Assembly: GCA_002495055.1 (NCBI GenBank)
Contig: DADR01000022.1
Location: forward strand, 1,272-20,653
Reading direction: 5' to 3'
Length of the DNA: 19,382 nucleotides
Origin: Methanoregula sp. UBA247
GTDB taxonomy: Archaea > Halobacteriota > Methanomicrobia > Methanomicrobiales > Methanospirillaceae
The notes under the pieces were generated by a model. The model was not told where the DNA came from, did no database searches, and saw nothing but the letters and a program-made list of their open reading frames with translations. Numbering within the stretch: the first letter of the stretch is position 1; each line of letters opens with the position of its first letter. The translations under genes were made by a program, and so were the position numbers. Of this stretch, positions 1 through 7,347 are shown piece by piece.

Positions 1-617
1 GGCATATCCAAATCATATTTCTGGGCCATTTTCTGGATCTTCGGCATCCACCGGTCCGCATCCGGCATCAAAATAAGATCCGGATCGACCGCTGCCGTAA
101 GTGCAAAAAGTTCTGACAGTACGTCTTTCGTCTGCCCCGCTAATCGCGTGGTTTCGTCGTGAATAATTTCTATGTCAGAACAGAATGCCGACAGAGCCGG
201 GTCGTCAAGAATCTTTACCTCAATACTATTCAGGTCATGGGTAAATTCCGGAGAAAACCTGGAATCGTTTTCGGTGCTGCATGGTGCGATTCCCTGCTCT
301 GCCATAAACCGCTGATCTCTTCTGATATCGACGTTGTACAGTTCCACGTTGAATTGTGCCTGTTTCTCGATGGCTTCGGCCACATCCCGCCCCGCATAGA
401 CAGAATGACCCTGCAGTTCTCCGAAGATCGTTCTTATGGTACATTCTTCAGAATTATATCGTTCCTCAAGAGCATCGATCATCTCGTGGTTTGAGTGCGG
501 ATCATGGAAGTGGACGTAGAAGGGAGGGGCATAATCATGGTGAATTTTCGTTACGGGCCCATCTTTCGTCCACAGATCAACGCCGCCGTTCCGGTATGCC
601 GAATCAAGGATCCACAT
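1..617 (-). CDS. PolB-family DNA polymerase homologue, N-terminal part (runs off left edge)
   Basis: Seen: an open frame of 205 codons from an ATG at 617 to the window edge. It begins MWILDSAYR, followed by a GVDLW segment, the usual opening of archaeal family-B DNA polymerases (N-terminal domain, about residues 1-120). Residues about 125-200 align in order with the 3'-5' exonuclease domain, including a DPDLIL strand near residue 178. However, the Exo I acidic motif (FDIE type) reads NSIE and the Exo II motif (NxxxFD type) reads DADRW, so exonuclease activity is probably lost. Start 617 is chosen because GGAGGT lies three bases upstream; ATG 644 is in frame but overlaps the upstream gene more. 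The frame overlaps the 84-aa gene by 14 bases, implying translational coupling. The polymerase domain lies outside the window, so whether it is active cannot be seen. Family inference is by eye. Confidence 0.72.
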   Translation of the reverse strand, partial: MWILDSAYRNGGVDLWTKDGPVTKIHHDYAPPFYVHFHDPHSNHEMIDALEERYNSEECTIRTIFGELQGHSVYAGRDVAEAIEKQAQFNVELYNVDIRRDQRFMAEQGIAPCSTENDSRFSPEFTHDLNSIEVKILDDPALSAFCSDIEIIHDETTRLAGQTKDVLSELFALTAAVDPDLILMPDADRWMPKIQKMAQKYDLDM

Positions 618-858
618 CTGACCTCCGTGCTGATTCAGCCACATCCTGGCGTTTCAGAAGTTCGACGAGGACAGAGAAGACCGCGGCCTCAAGCGGATCG
701 TTGCAGCCGACGAACGCTTCACAGGAATGTTTTTTTGCGAGTTCTACAATTACTTTCGCGTATTCTTGATCTTCCCGTTTCAGGGCACGGCCGGACCGGG
801 CCCAACGGTCCGCGATGCCGTTTACTCCCTGACGAACACTTTCAAAGCTTCGTCCCAT
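604..858 (-). CDS. small protein between RecA-like and PolB-like genes
   Basis: Seen: 84 codons from an ATG at 858 whose first base is the last base of the preceding gene's stop (TGATG overlap), ending 14 bases inside the PolB-like gene. The protein is charged and predicted helical, starts MGRSFESVRQ, and has a central EYAKVIVELAKKH segment and a C-terminal AAVFSVLVELLKRQ helix. No catalytic motif, membrane segment or metal site is visible. I do not recognise the family. Its fixed position inside a coupled three-gene unit suggests it works with its neighbours, perhaps as an adaptor; that is inference only. A longer reading from 909 is rejected because it overlaps the upstream gene and has no SD site. 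Confidence 0.75.
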   Translation of the reverse strand: MGRSFESVRQGVNGIADRWARSGRALKREDQEYAKVIVELAKKHSCEAFVGCNDPLEAAVFSVLVELLKRQDVAESARRSDVDP

Positions 859-1385
859 CACGTCACCTCGAGAGTTCTTTGTTGGGCGGACTGGCAACCC
901 TTTTTCCACCGTTGAGAGGTACCGTGCCCGGGCTGTCTCCCAGGTCCTTCGTCATTGAAAGCGATTTCGATAATATGATCGGCCTTCCGCATCAGCGATG
1001 AGAACGCACGATCCATAGACGGGGAATACAGGATCACCAGCGATTCACGCCCAGCATCTTTCAGCATCCCGGAGATCTGGGGAAGCATCTGTTCGGCCCC
1101 GTCGAAAAGCGTTGGATCATGCTCAAGGAATATTACCGTATGACTGGCGTTCTGCAGGATAATAAAAAGCTGTTGCGCTGTGAACGCCCGGCAGATCTCG
1201 AAATTATTATCGACCCTTCCGATTGCGGTGAGAATCCGTGAATAGTTCCCGCTGATATAGAGAAAGAGGAATCGTTGCAGATCCGGGTTACTTTTGATGG
1301 CAGAGACGAGCACGTTCTCCGGTGCAATAATGGCATTGAATGTTCCCGGGTAGAGAAGCATTCCTTTGCGTAGCTCGATAAACAT
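858..1385 (-). CDS. RecA/KaiC-fold protein lacking a P-loop (RadA paralogue-like)
   Basis: Seen: 175 aa from an ATG at 1385. The strand-helix order matches the RecA/KaiC core: GMLLYPG (8-14) where Walker A should be but without GxxxxGKT; FLFLYISGN (40-48); CRAFTAQQLFIIL (65-77), which resembles the segment before Walker B in archaeal RadA/RadB/KaiC proteins; HTVIFLEHD (82-90) at the Walker B position; ESLVILYSPS (114-123) and ADHIIEIAF (135-143) as the last core strands. The final 30 residues are polar and probably disordered. ATP binding is doubtful without a P-loop. First gene of a coupled unit with the 84-aa protein and the PolB-like protein. An inverted repeat (CAGCAG-4-CTGCTG) sits directly before the start codon. 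Alternative: any degenerate KaiC-domain protein. Confidence 0.7.
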   Translation of the reverse strand: MFIELRKGMLLYPGTFNAIIAPENVLVSAIKSNPDLQRFLFLYISGNYSRILTAIGRVDNNFEICRAFTAQQLFIILQNASHTVIFLEHDPTLFDGAEQMLPQISGMLKDAGRESLVILYSPSMDRAFSSLMRKADHIIEIAFNDEGPGRQPGHGTSQRWKKGCQSAQQRTLEVT

Positions 1386-1387
1386 GG

Positions 1388-1403
1388 CAGCAGCTTACTG
1401 CTG
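1388..1403. promoter_or_regulatory. inverted repeat next to the start of the RecA-like gene
   Basis: Perfect 6-bp arms CAGCAG/CTGCTG with a 4-base spacer, two bases upstream of the ATG at 1385. It could be an operator or an mRNA hairpin over the ribosome-binding region. No SD sequence is visible there, so a structural role at initiation is possible. Confidence 0.4.
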
Positions 1404-1492
1404 AGATGATGGGATAAGGCTCAGGATTGAGTGGTGTGAAAGTAGTTATGCATCATGAGAATGCAACAAGGCCCAGCGGCCCGAGCGAGCAC

Positions 1493-1590
1493 CGCGACAG
1501 GGGCGCGGAGGTAACGAGCCGCATCAGCGGCGAGTCCGAGCCCCTGATGGGTCGCGCGACTGAGTCACTGAGCGTTATGCACTGCTCAGT
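1493..1590. other. GC-rich multi-hairpin segment, possible structured RNA
   Basis: Nested inverted repeats: CGCGA (1493-1497) with TCGCG (1552-1556); CAGGGGC (1498-1504) with GCCCCTG (1540-1546); inside these GCCGC-ATCA-GCGGC (1518-1531); and just after, ACTGAGC (1567-1573) with GCTCAGT (1584-1590). Together they would form a bulged 12-bp stem with an inner hairpin plus a second 7-bp hairpin. There is no coding signal. The strand of any transcript cannot be told. Confidence 0.5.
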
Positions 1591-1593
1591 ACA

Positions 1594-1802
1594 CAGCGAC
1601 GAACACGATGCGGAGCATGGTGTGAGGAGCGGGCCGGGCAGCCGCTGGCGCCGGAGCAGCGCGACAAGCCAGGGGCGTCATCCTACCAACAGGACAATCC
1701 GAAAAACAAGGGAGGTGATGTGAAGCGAATCGGAGTGCAGTGAGCGCAAGCGAGCGGAACGCAGATGAGTGAACATGACCGAGCGTCACCAGCCCACCTG
1801 CC
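1594..1802 (+). repeat. dispersed repeat, copy A
   Basis: Matches 10817-11006 in the same orientation. The core 1624-1735 differs from copy B at only about ten positions by eye (roughly 90% identical). The flanks (CAGCGACGA at the left, TGACCGAGCGTC at the right) are recognisable but more diverged, with an insertion in copy A near its right end. No open frame is shared by both copies, so the conservation is not obviously protein-coding. Confidence 0.8.
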
Positions 1803-2078
1803 TCCACTCCAGTTTCACAACGCCCATACCGGTCCTGCATTATCTTGCAGAGCTGATAGCCGGGATCATGGTATTCCTTTGGTGCGGACTGCATCTTACT
1901 GATGAAGAGTGCCAAAGAGATCCGTTCGAAAGCCTGGCCTGATTCCCTGTAAAAAATTATTGAATGTGACCGCTTTCAGGAGGAATACCCCTTTTGTATC
2001 CATCTGGTTACTGCCGGGACATACAAAATGTAGATCCTTGATGCAGATATGGGCCCAAAATGTCGATTTAATAAGCAG

Positions 2079-3119
2079 TTAATTCTCTTTAGTACCAAAC
2101 ACTTCGAAAGTTGCTTGAATATATCCTACTTTCTTTGAGCGACCCTTTACAATTTCTTTGCAAAACTTCTCAAATGGTTCTTTGATATTTCGGATCTTGA
2201 TTATGTATGTATTCTTATCATCAGGTCTTTTTTCCGCATATTTTAGTCGAACAAATTCATCCATTGCTTCTTTAACCCATGCAGTTTCAGGAATTTTTGG
2301 TTGCCGGGCGTCATGATTATCGGTATGAGTAAATTTATCATGCAATTCTTGAGTTAAAAATTGGATATTTGTCTCAAATTGTTTTTTCCCGTTTTCATCG
2401 ACGTATTGGTTTATTGTTCGAATTGGTGGGAATATATGCTGCCATAATATATTCATGATATAGGGCAGGGGGGGTTTAGAATCATAAAATTTTATTGCTC
2501 CATTCGAATTGTATTGCATGACCTTCTCCAAAGGCATAGGCATCGGTTTCCCTTTTTTCAACAGGTTGTTAAGTCGCTCTTCAGAAAATTTCCCACACAC
2601 TCTTTCGAACGAAAATTTTTCTTCAGAACCGGAACTTTTTATAAAAGAAATTAGCGAAAAGTTGTTTGTTGTTGAAAATTCACCATCGCGTTTTTTCTGA
2701 ATCAAATATTCTGATACATCTGATTTTAAGAGATAATCAGTCAAACAAACCAGGTCACATCTTTTTATCATTTCGTCGGATGTTTTCCAGCCTTTAAAGT
2801 TGTCGTCATATTTATGAATTTGCTTCAGTGTTTTTTTCCAATAATCTTTATCTTGAGGTAAGGTTTTTTTCACTTCCCCAATAATTCCATATTCTGAACT
2901 ATCTTGTAGTACAATATCGGGAGTAACAACCGAATTTGGCTTAACTCGGTTTTTACTGGATGTATCCATTTTTCTTCCGATAAAAAAATAAGATCCTTGC
3001 TTGAGCTTTTTATTAGAATCCTCATATCTTAATAAATGCGCAAATGAAATAAGGGAAATTACTGTTTGCTCATAATTATCAGATTCATCCCTCAATTTTT
3101 GAACATCATCCTCTGCCAT
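2079..3119 (-). CDS. PD-(D/E)XK nuclease-fold protein, partner of the 383-aa gene
   Basis: Seen: 346 aa. The N-terminal region carries a PD-(D/E)XK signature: a helix EQTVISLISFAHLL (17-30), then TPDIVL with D68, GIIGEVKK with E82-x-K84, and a following helix with Q100-x3-Y104 (QIHKY), like the QxxxY motif of RecB/Cas4-type nucleases. Residues about 200-346 contain a proline-rich PPLPY segment and helices that could form a DNA-binding winged helix; this part is unassigned. The ATG overlaps the stop of the upstream 383-aa gene by one base (TAATG), so the two are translationally coupled and likely act together. AT-rich composition and setting beside a restriction-modification pair point to defence. 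Exact target (DNA or RNA) is unknown. Confidence 0.75.
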   Translation of the reverse strand: MAEDDVQKLRDESDNYEQTVISLISFAHLLRYEDSNKKLKQGSYFFIGRKMDTSSKNRVKPNSVVTPDIVLQDSSEYGIIGEVKKTLPQDKDYWKKTLKQIHKYDDNFKGWKTSDEMIKRCDLVCLTDYLLKSDVSEYLIQKKRDGEFSTTNNFSLISFIKSSGSEEKFSFERVCGKFSEERLNNLLKKGKPMPMPLEKVMQYNSNGAIKFYDSKPPLPYIMNILWQHIFPPIRTINQYVDENGKKQFETNIQFLTQELHDKFTHTDNHDARQPKIPETAWVKEAMDEFVRLKYAEKRPDDKNTYIIKIRNIKEPFEKFCKEIVKGRSKKVGYIQATFEVFGTKEN

Positions 3120-4270
3120 TATACGCCCCTGAAATCTTTGATGAGTCCTTCACGGAAGCCGGTAAAAATGCATTCGCAAAGTCTTTCTAATGCCGCGGGC
3201 GTTGAACGAATTTGAGGGATAATCGATATTTTATTTTCTGACAATACCCAAATATCACAAGATGATCCATCCCTATAGTCTACATAGGAAACATGTAAGT
3301 AGGGGTTTGCGTGAATTACCGAAATTGATGAATTCTTTATACTTTTTAAAGCTTCGATTAAGCGGAAGTTTTGTTTTTTATCTTTGAAAATTCCAACATC
3401 ATAAAAAATTGCAAGTGGTTTGGTGGCAAAATTATCCTCCTTAACCCTTGAACGATTATCAAATAATTCAAAGGATTCTGCGGCCTTATTGGCAATACCC
3501 TCAATCATTCTCTGATAAAATAATGTAAAATTGTAACTACATTGGAAGCGTGTGTCACGGAATAATTTGTAAAATTTGAGTTGGTGGTAATTCTGGATAA
3601 CGATTATTTCATCTTTCGAAGATTCAGTGACAAAATTAAAATCAATGCTTTTTATCCATTCCTCATTTTCGCTTACTTTATCAAAAACATCCCGAAACGG
3701 TAGGTCAGTGTATTGTATATCAGACCCTACCTTCTTTTTTGCATTGATATTCCGGATCCAATTTTTTGTGACACAGCGAGAAACTCTGATTTTCTCATTT
3801 TTTAGTACTGACTCATATCCCTCAAGTAAGATTCTCATATAGGAAGTATCAATGAAAGGTCTCGATATGAGAGGGTAGAATAAATTAAAATAACGAATCA
3901 TAGCTGTGTTGAAAAATCGATAATTTTCATGGGTAACAACGATGTATATGTTGTTTTGAGGGGAGTATTTGAAAAGAAGAAAATCTCCCTTTAAATTTAG
4001 TTTCTCATCCTTATGCTTTCGTATAAGAGTAAAATGAAAAATATCATTTCCAACCTGTTCACAGTTGAGAGTGAATTCTTTAAAGCTCCACTTTTTAAAA
4101 ACGCCGATAACATCTTCTTTTGAGGTTAGAATTAAGCCATTAATTTTTATTCCTTTGTTTAAACTCAACAAATCATCTAAATTTTTAAAGATTTTTGAAT
4201 ATTCATTAGAGTGTCTATAAAAATTATGGATAAGATCCTCAATTTTAATTTTGGTTTTTGATGGTGCCAT
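3119..4270 (-). CDS. unknown 383-aa protein, first gene of a coupled nuclease pair
   Basis: Seen: 383 aa, lysine- and aromatic-rich, no signal peptide or clear membrane span. I do not recognise the family. The N-terminal third contains alternating strands (NNIYIVVTHENYRFF near 107-121). The C-terminal part has a strand-rich domain: KPLAIFYDVG, SISVIHANPYLHVSYVDY and CDIWVLSENKISIIPQ, followed by a helix ALERLCECIFTGF. No Walker, helicase, methyltransferase or PIWI catalytic motif is evident. It is the promoter-proximal gene, divergent from the methyltransferase at 4417, and shares one base with the downstream nuclease gene. It may be the sensor or specificity subunit for the nuclease; this is inference from coupling alone. 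The start has no SD site; ATG 4270 is the first in frame. Confidence 0.72.
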   Translation of the reverse strand: MAPSKTKIKIEDLIHNFYRHSNEYSKIFKNLDDLLSLNKGIKINGLILTSKEDVIGVFKKWSFKEFTLNCEQVGNDIFHFTLIRKHKDEKLNLKGDFLLFKYSPQNNIYIVVTHENYRFFNTAMIRYFNLFYPLISRPFIDTSYMRILLEGYESVLKNEKIRVSRCVTKNWIRNINAKKKVGSDIQYTDLPFRDVFDKVSENEEWIKSIDFNFVTESSKDEIIVIQNYHQLKFYKLFRDTRFQCSYNFTLFYQRMIEGIANKAAESFELFDNRSRVKEDNFATKPLAIFYDVGIFKDKKQNFRLIEALKSIKNSSISVIHANPYLHVSYVDYRDGSSCDIWVLSENKISIIPQIRSTPAALERLCECIFTGFREGLIKDFRGV

Positions 4271-4416
4271 GGGAGCTCAAACGGCTTATTCAATTGTATC
4301 TAACTGTTCCTTTGTTAAATCATTTGCTAAATATTTTTTTTTAGTTCATTTGTTGGGCCCTTGGGCTGAATAAACACACTATAGGACGGGGGGCTTAGGT
4401 TTTACTGAAAGGATGA
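4271..4416. promoter_or_regulatory. divergent promoter region between nuclease pair and restriction-modification pair
   Basis: Very AT-rich with TATA-like stretches for both directions (a T-rich run at about 4331-4343, and GAATAAACA near 4368). It contains GGGCCC at 4355-4360, which would include two overlapping GGNCC sites if the neighbouring pair has TdeIII/MjaII-like specificity. No C-protein gene is seen. Confidence 0.4.
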
Positions 4417-5721
4417 ATGAAAAACTTTCAATATTTATTTGTCATTGAGAAACTAACATCTAAAAAACAATTCACTAACCTGACAGGACAAGCCATGCTT
4501 ACTAATGAAGAACAACGAGTGCCAATTTATACGACAGAAAGTATTCCGACCAGGGCCAGTGAGGTTACATCAGATACGCCATTAGGGAATCTCAACCTAA
4601 ATTGGACTGAGAAGGATTTGCCTGAAAGAGAGCGTACTAAACATGTTAATCGTCTTCATCCATACCTTGGGAAATACATTCCACAGCTTGTCGAGGTTTT
4701 TTTACGAAAATATTTTGTAAAAGGGCAAACGGTTCTAGACCCATTTAGCGGATCTGGAACAACACTTGTTCAAGCGAATGAATTGGGAATGAATGCTATC
4801 GGTTACGATATATCGGGTTTTAATGTTCTTCTGGCTCAGGCAAAAACAGCAAAATACGAGATTCCGGAAGCAAGGCGAGAAATTCTTGATATTTTAGACA
4901 AAGTGAAAGCGGCAACGCAAATTGACGCACACCAAAAGAAATTATGGATAGAATGCACTAAAGGCCCATACTTATCTGAAGAGAATAATGAATATTTGAA
5001 AAAATGGTTCGCCCCCAAAGCTCTTGAAGAATTGTTAACTTATCGATATTTTATTGAAGCTGGAAACTATCGATACAAAGACCTACTAAAAATAATCATG
5101 TGCAGGTCAGCGAGATCCGCTCGCCTTACCACACATTTTGATCTGGATTTCCCGAAAAAACCTGCAACAGAACCTTACCATTGTTATAAACATGGCCGTA
5201 TTTGTCATCCAACAGAAGAATCGTTTAAATTTTTAAATCGATATAGTCTCGATACAATTAAGAGAATTACCGAATTCGCATCAATACGATCTAAAGCAAG
5301 TGTAGAAATTCATCATGCTGATTGCAGATATGTTGATTTTCCATCTGTGCACGGAGTAATAACCAGTCCACCATACGTTGGATTAATTGATTATCACGAG
5401 CAGCATGCATATGCGTATCATCTTCTTGGTTTAGAAGATAAGCGCGATGAGGAAATTGGGCCCGCAGCAAATGGGAAAAGTAAAAATGCCCAAGTGAAAT
5501 ATCAAAATGATATCGCTGAAGTATTCCGAAGAATTATCAAAACAATGCACCCAGGGGGTCGTTTAATTGTTGTTGCTAATGATAGTAATAATCTCTATGG
5601 TGTCATTGCGGATTCTTTAGATGTTGAAGTTGAGAACATAATTCAACGTCATGTAAATCGTAGAACCGGAAGACGTGCAAATGAGTTCTATGAATCGATT
5701 TTCATTTGGCGGAAATCGTAA
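4417..5721 (+). CDS. type II DNA methyltransferase, probably cytosine-N4
   Basis: Seen: 434 aa. Motif I is LDPFSGSGTT (107-116), followed by GYDIS (motif II region, about 129-133); motif IV is TSPPY (316-320), typical of amino methyltransferases and often of N4-cytosine enzymes. HPYLGKYIPQLVE just before motif I is common in this family. The order motif I then motif IV is that of alpha/gamma-type enzymes. The enzyme would methylate the recognition site of the restriction enzyme encoded 15 bases downstream. If that enzyme is TdeIII-like, the site may be GGNCC (inference). The start is uncertain: ATG 4417 has AAGGA only three bases upstream; ATG 4495 (AGGA six bases upstream) gives a 408-aa protein and may be the true start. 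Confidence 0.9.
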   Translation: MKNFQYLFVIEKLTSKKQFTNLTGQAMLTNEEQRVPIYTTESIPTRASEVTSDTPLGNLNLNWTEKDLPERERTKHVNRLHPYLGKYIPQLVEVFLRKYFVKGQTVLDPFSGSGTTLVQANELGMNAIGYDISGFNVLLAQAKTAKYEIPEARREILDILDKVKAATQIDAHQKKLWIECTKGPYLSEENNEYLKKWFAPKALEELLTYRYFIEAGNYRYKDLLKIIMCRSARSARLTTHFDLDFPKKPATEPYHCYKHGRICHPTEESFKFLNRYSLDTIKRITEFASIRSKASVEIHHADCRYVDFPSVHGVITSPPYVGLIDYHEQHAYAYHLLGLEDKRDEEIGPAANGKSKNAQVKYQNDIAEVFRRIIKTMHPGGRLIVVANDSNNLYGVIADSLDVEVENIIQRHVNRRTGRRANEFYESIFIWRKS

Positions 5722-5736
5722 GATTTTGGGGAAAAA

Positions 5737-6570
5737 ATGACAGATCCAGAAAAAATGAAGATTGCCATCCAGAAGGTTATCCAAAATTTAATGGATAGTG
5801 TTATGGAAAAAGTTCTCTATTCTGATCCTTTCGTTAAGGAAGATCATCATTCAAAAAAACCACTTTATGCGGCATTAGTTCCCGATGAAATTTTTAAGGG
5901 CTCGCATTTTGAAAGACGATTTGTAACACCATTCGGTAATGTTTGGGAGCGATTGGCAGTTGTAGCGGCAACAAGTGGTCTTGGATATGGTGTTACGGGA
6001 CATCGCATTGATGGATTAGTAAGAGCAGAGCGACTCCAACGAATTGCGGAAATACTCAATCGATTGGAACATACCCAAAATGGGCATAAAAAAGTCAAAC
6101 CCGATTGGACAACGGAATTAAAATATATCAAAGAGGGAAATGGTGAATTCATCCCGGTATCTGTTATTTGTGATGTTTATGCCGAGGATAAAGTCAATAA
6201 TAAACGATTTGCCTTCGAACTGAAGGCTCCACTACCGAATAGTGATCAAACAAAAGTAAGCAAAGAAAAATTATTAAAATTATATTGTATGGAGCCACCC
6301 CAAGTTGATGGAGCGTACTATGCTCTCCCATATAATCCATACGGTACCCGTGAAAATTATTCATGGAGTTTTCCTGCTCGATGGTTTGATATGAAGAAGG
6401 ACGAAGTAGTTCTTATCGGCAATGATTTTTGGGATAAAATCGGGGGGACAGGAACCTATAATGCGTTTATTTCTGCAGTTAATGAAATCGGGGCAGAATA
6501 TAAAGAACGAATTTATAGAGAATATTTAGGTATTGAACCCCCGGCAGATTTCGATTCTCTAAAATTATAG
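5737..6570 (+). CDS. TdeIII/MjaII-like type II restriction endonuclease
   Basis: Seen: 277 aa. The segment SHFERRFVTPFGNVWERLA (about 56-74) and the block FELKAPLPNSDQTKVSKEK (160-178) match my memory of the TdeIII restriction endonuclease family, whose characterised members (TdeIII, MjaII) cut GGNCC. The candidate PD-(D/E)XK active site is D146 plus E161-x-K163, followed by the conserved PNxDQTK-type motif. The gene starts 15 bases after the methyltransferase stop, the classic layout of a type II pair, with GGGGAAAA as a weak SD. Its 3' end overlaps the convergent 204-aa gene by six bases. Specificity is inferred from the family and not shown by the sequence. Confidence 0.8.
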   Translation: MTDPEKMKIAIQKVIQNLMDSVMEKVLYSDPFVKEDHHSKKPLYAALVPDEIFKGSHFERRFVTPFGNVWERLAVVAATSGLGYGVTGHRIDGLVRAERLQRIAEILNRLEHTQNGHKKVKPDWTTELKYIKEGNGEFIPVSVICDVYAEDKVNNKRFAFELKAPLPNSDQTKVSKEKLLKLYCMEPPQVDGAYYALPYNPYGTRENYSWSFPARWFDMKKDEVVLIGNDFWDKIGGTGTYNAFISAVNEIGAEYKERIYREYLGIEPPADFDSLKL

Positions 6571-7179
6571 AATTTTATCTTTTTCATCACGGCTTTCTTT
6601 AAACAATTCCGAACCAGAAAAAATCCACAAGCATTCCAAATCTCTGACATCGATCAAATAACTTGATTTTGCATTTCCTACGACGTCATTTGCACGTCTT
6701 AAATAATTATGTTGAGGAGATTTCTTATTATCGATCAATCGTTTTAAATTTTGAAAATCGATGAAAAATATTCCCTCCATTCTATGAATGAGGATTTGTT
6801 TACCTTTATGATTTTTTTCCATTTCTGGATAATTAATCCAAAAATACAAGTCTAAATCGGGATACTTACGATCATAGTGGATAAAATCCTTATCATTAAA
6901 AACACAGGTGAATTGTGGATCATAATTGTAATAGTGCCCACACGAGTAGAAGGGAGTACTTTGATATTTTAAATCAGATAGTTTTCCATCTACGATTATA
7001 TCCGGGACATACGGATTGGTTTTTTTTTCAGGGTTTAAAATTCCATTTTTCTTGATAATTGGGCAGATTTCGTTACAGAATTTTATTTCATTTTTAGGTC
7101 CGAACTTATCTGTCCAATAATTTTTATCTTCGGTATTGTGTTCCGGATGTGATAGAATGTTTATTTTATCATCAACCAT
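6565..7179 (-). CDS. putative small PD-(D/E)XK nuclease
   Basis: Seen: 204 aa, strong SD GAGGAGAT four bases before the ATG. The core NPYVPDIIVDGKLSDLKYQ (55-73) has the shape of a PD-(D/E)XK site with D60 and D69-x-K71, followed by strands FTCVFNDKDFIHY and LDLYFWINYPE. Cysteines C35, C39 and C79 do not form an obvious metal site. Convergent with, and overlapping by six bases, the restriction endonuclease gene; AT-rich like its neighbours. Possibly a second nuclease of the island (Vsr-like repair or an independent restriction enzyme), but no partner methyltransferase is adjacent. I do not know the family with certainty. Confidence 0.65.
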   Translation of the reverse strand: MVDDKINILSHPEHNTEDKNYWTDKFGPKNEIKFCNEICPIIKKNGILNPEKKTNPYVPDIIVDGKLSDLKYQSTPFYSCGHYYNYDPQFTCVFNDKDFIHYDRKYPDLDLYFWINYPEMEKNHKGKQILIHRMEGIFFIDFQNLKRLIDNKKSPQHNYLRRANDVVGNAKSSYLIDVRDLECLWIFSGSELFKESRDEKDKIL

Positions 7180-7347
7180 GTAAATCTCCTCAAATCGAGA
7201 AGAAGTCTAAGTTACATGATATTTTAAAAAATGGTATGAAAATTGAACGCAAAATGAAAAATTAAGTTAAAAATTAGGAGATCATGTCCGTTGTTCTTGA
7301 ATGAATATTTTAAACACTAATCCAACAAAACAGAAATTGCCAGGTAT
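7180..7347. promoter_or_regulatory. divergent promoter region, 204-aa gene and YaaA-like gene
   Basis: AT-rich. A TATA-like AATATTTTAAAC (about 7305-7316) lies some 35 bases before the rightward start at 7348. The leftward gene has a strong SD (reverse complement of ATCTCCTC, 7184-7191). Confidence 0.45.

Larger units (their letters stand above)
1386..2078. other. 693-bp region without a convincing gene
   Basis: The region holds the hairpin at 1388-1403, a GC-rich structured segment (1493-1590), dispersed repeat copy A (1594-1802) and about 270 bases of mixed composition (1803-2078). On the minus strand, 1914-2078 stays open as an in-frame continuation past the stop of the 346-aa gene, and another frame (1586-1915) reads into the repeat. 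Neither has an SD site or a recognisable domain, so both are more likely gene relics or chance. No copy of the tRNA-Gln 3' end was found here. Confidence 0.6.

Noticed and set aside
1700..1802. C/D-box sRNA-like signals (GTGATGTGA in both repeat copies and CTGA in copy B).
   Set aside because: The D box is absent in copy A and no C'/D' pair is found at the right spacing.
1586..2078. Minus-strand open stretches (a 109-codon frame at 1586-1915, and an in-frame continuation beyond the stop at 2079) that might be a gene split by repeat copy A.
   Set aside because: No SD site, no recognisable domain, and half of the first frame is the repeat itself. They may be relics but this cannot be supported by eye.
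3119..4270. The 383-aa protein as a short Argonaute-like or CARF-type protein.
   Set aside because: No PIWI catalytic or MID motif and no recognisable CARF signature; strand-rich C-terminus alone is not enough.
7277..7306. Six-codon frame after a good SD (TTAGGAGATC then ATG), a possible leader peptide for the YaaA-like gene.
   Set aside because: Too short to judge and no attenuation structure is visible.
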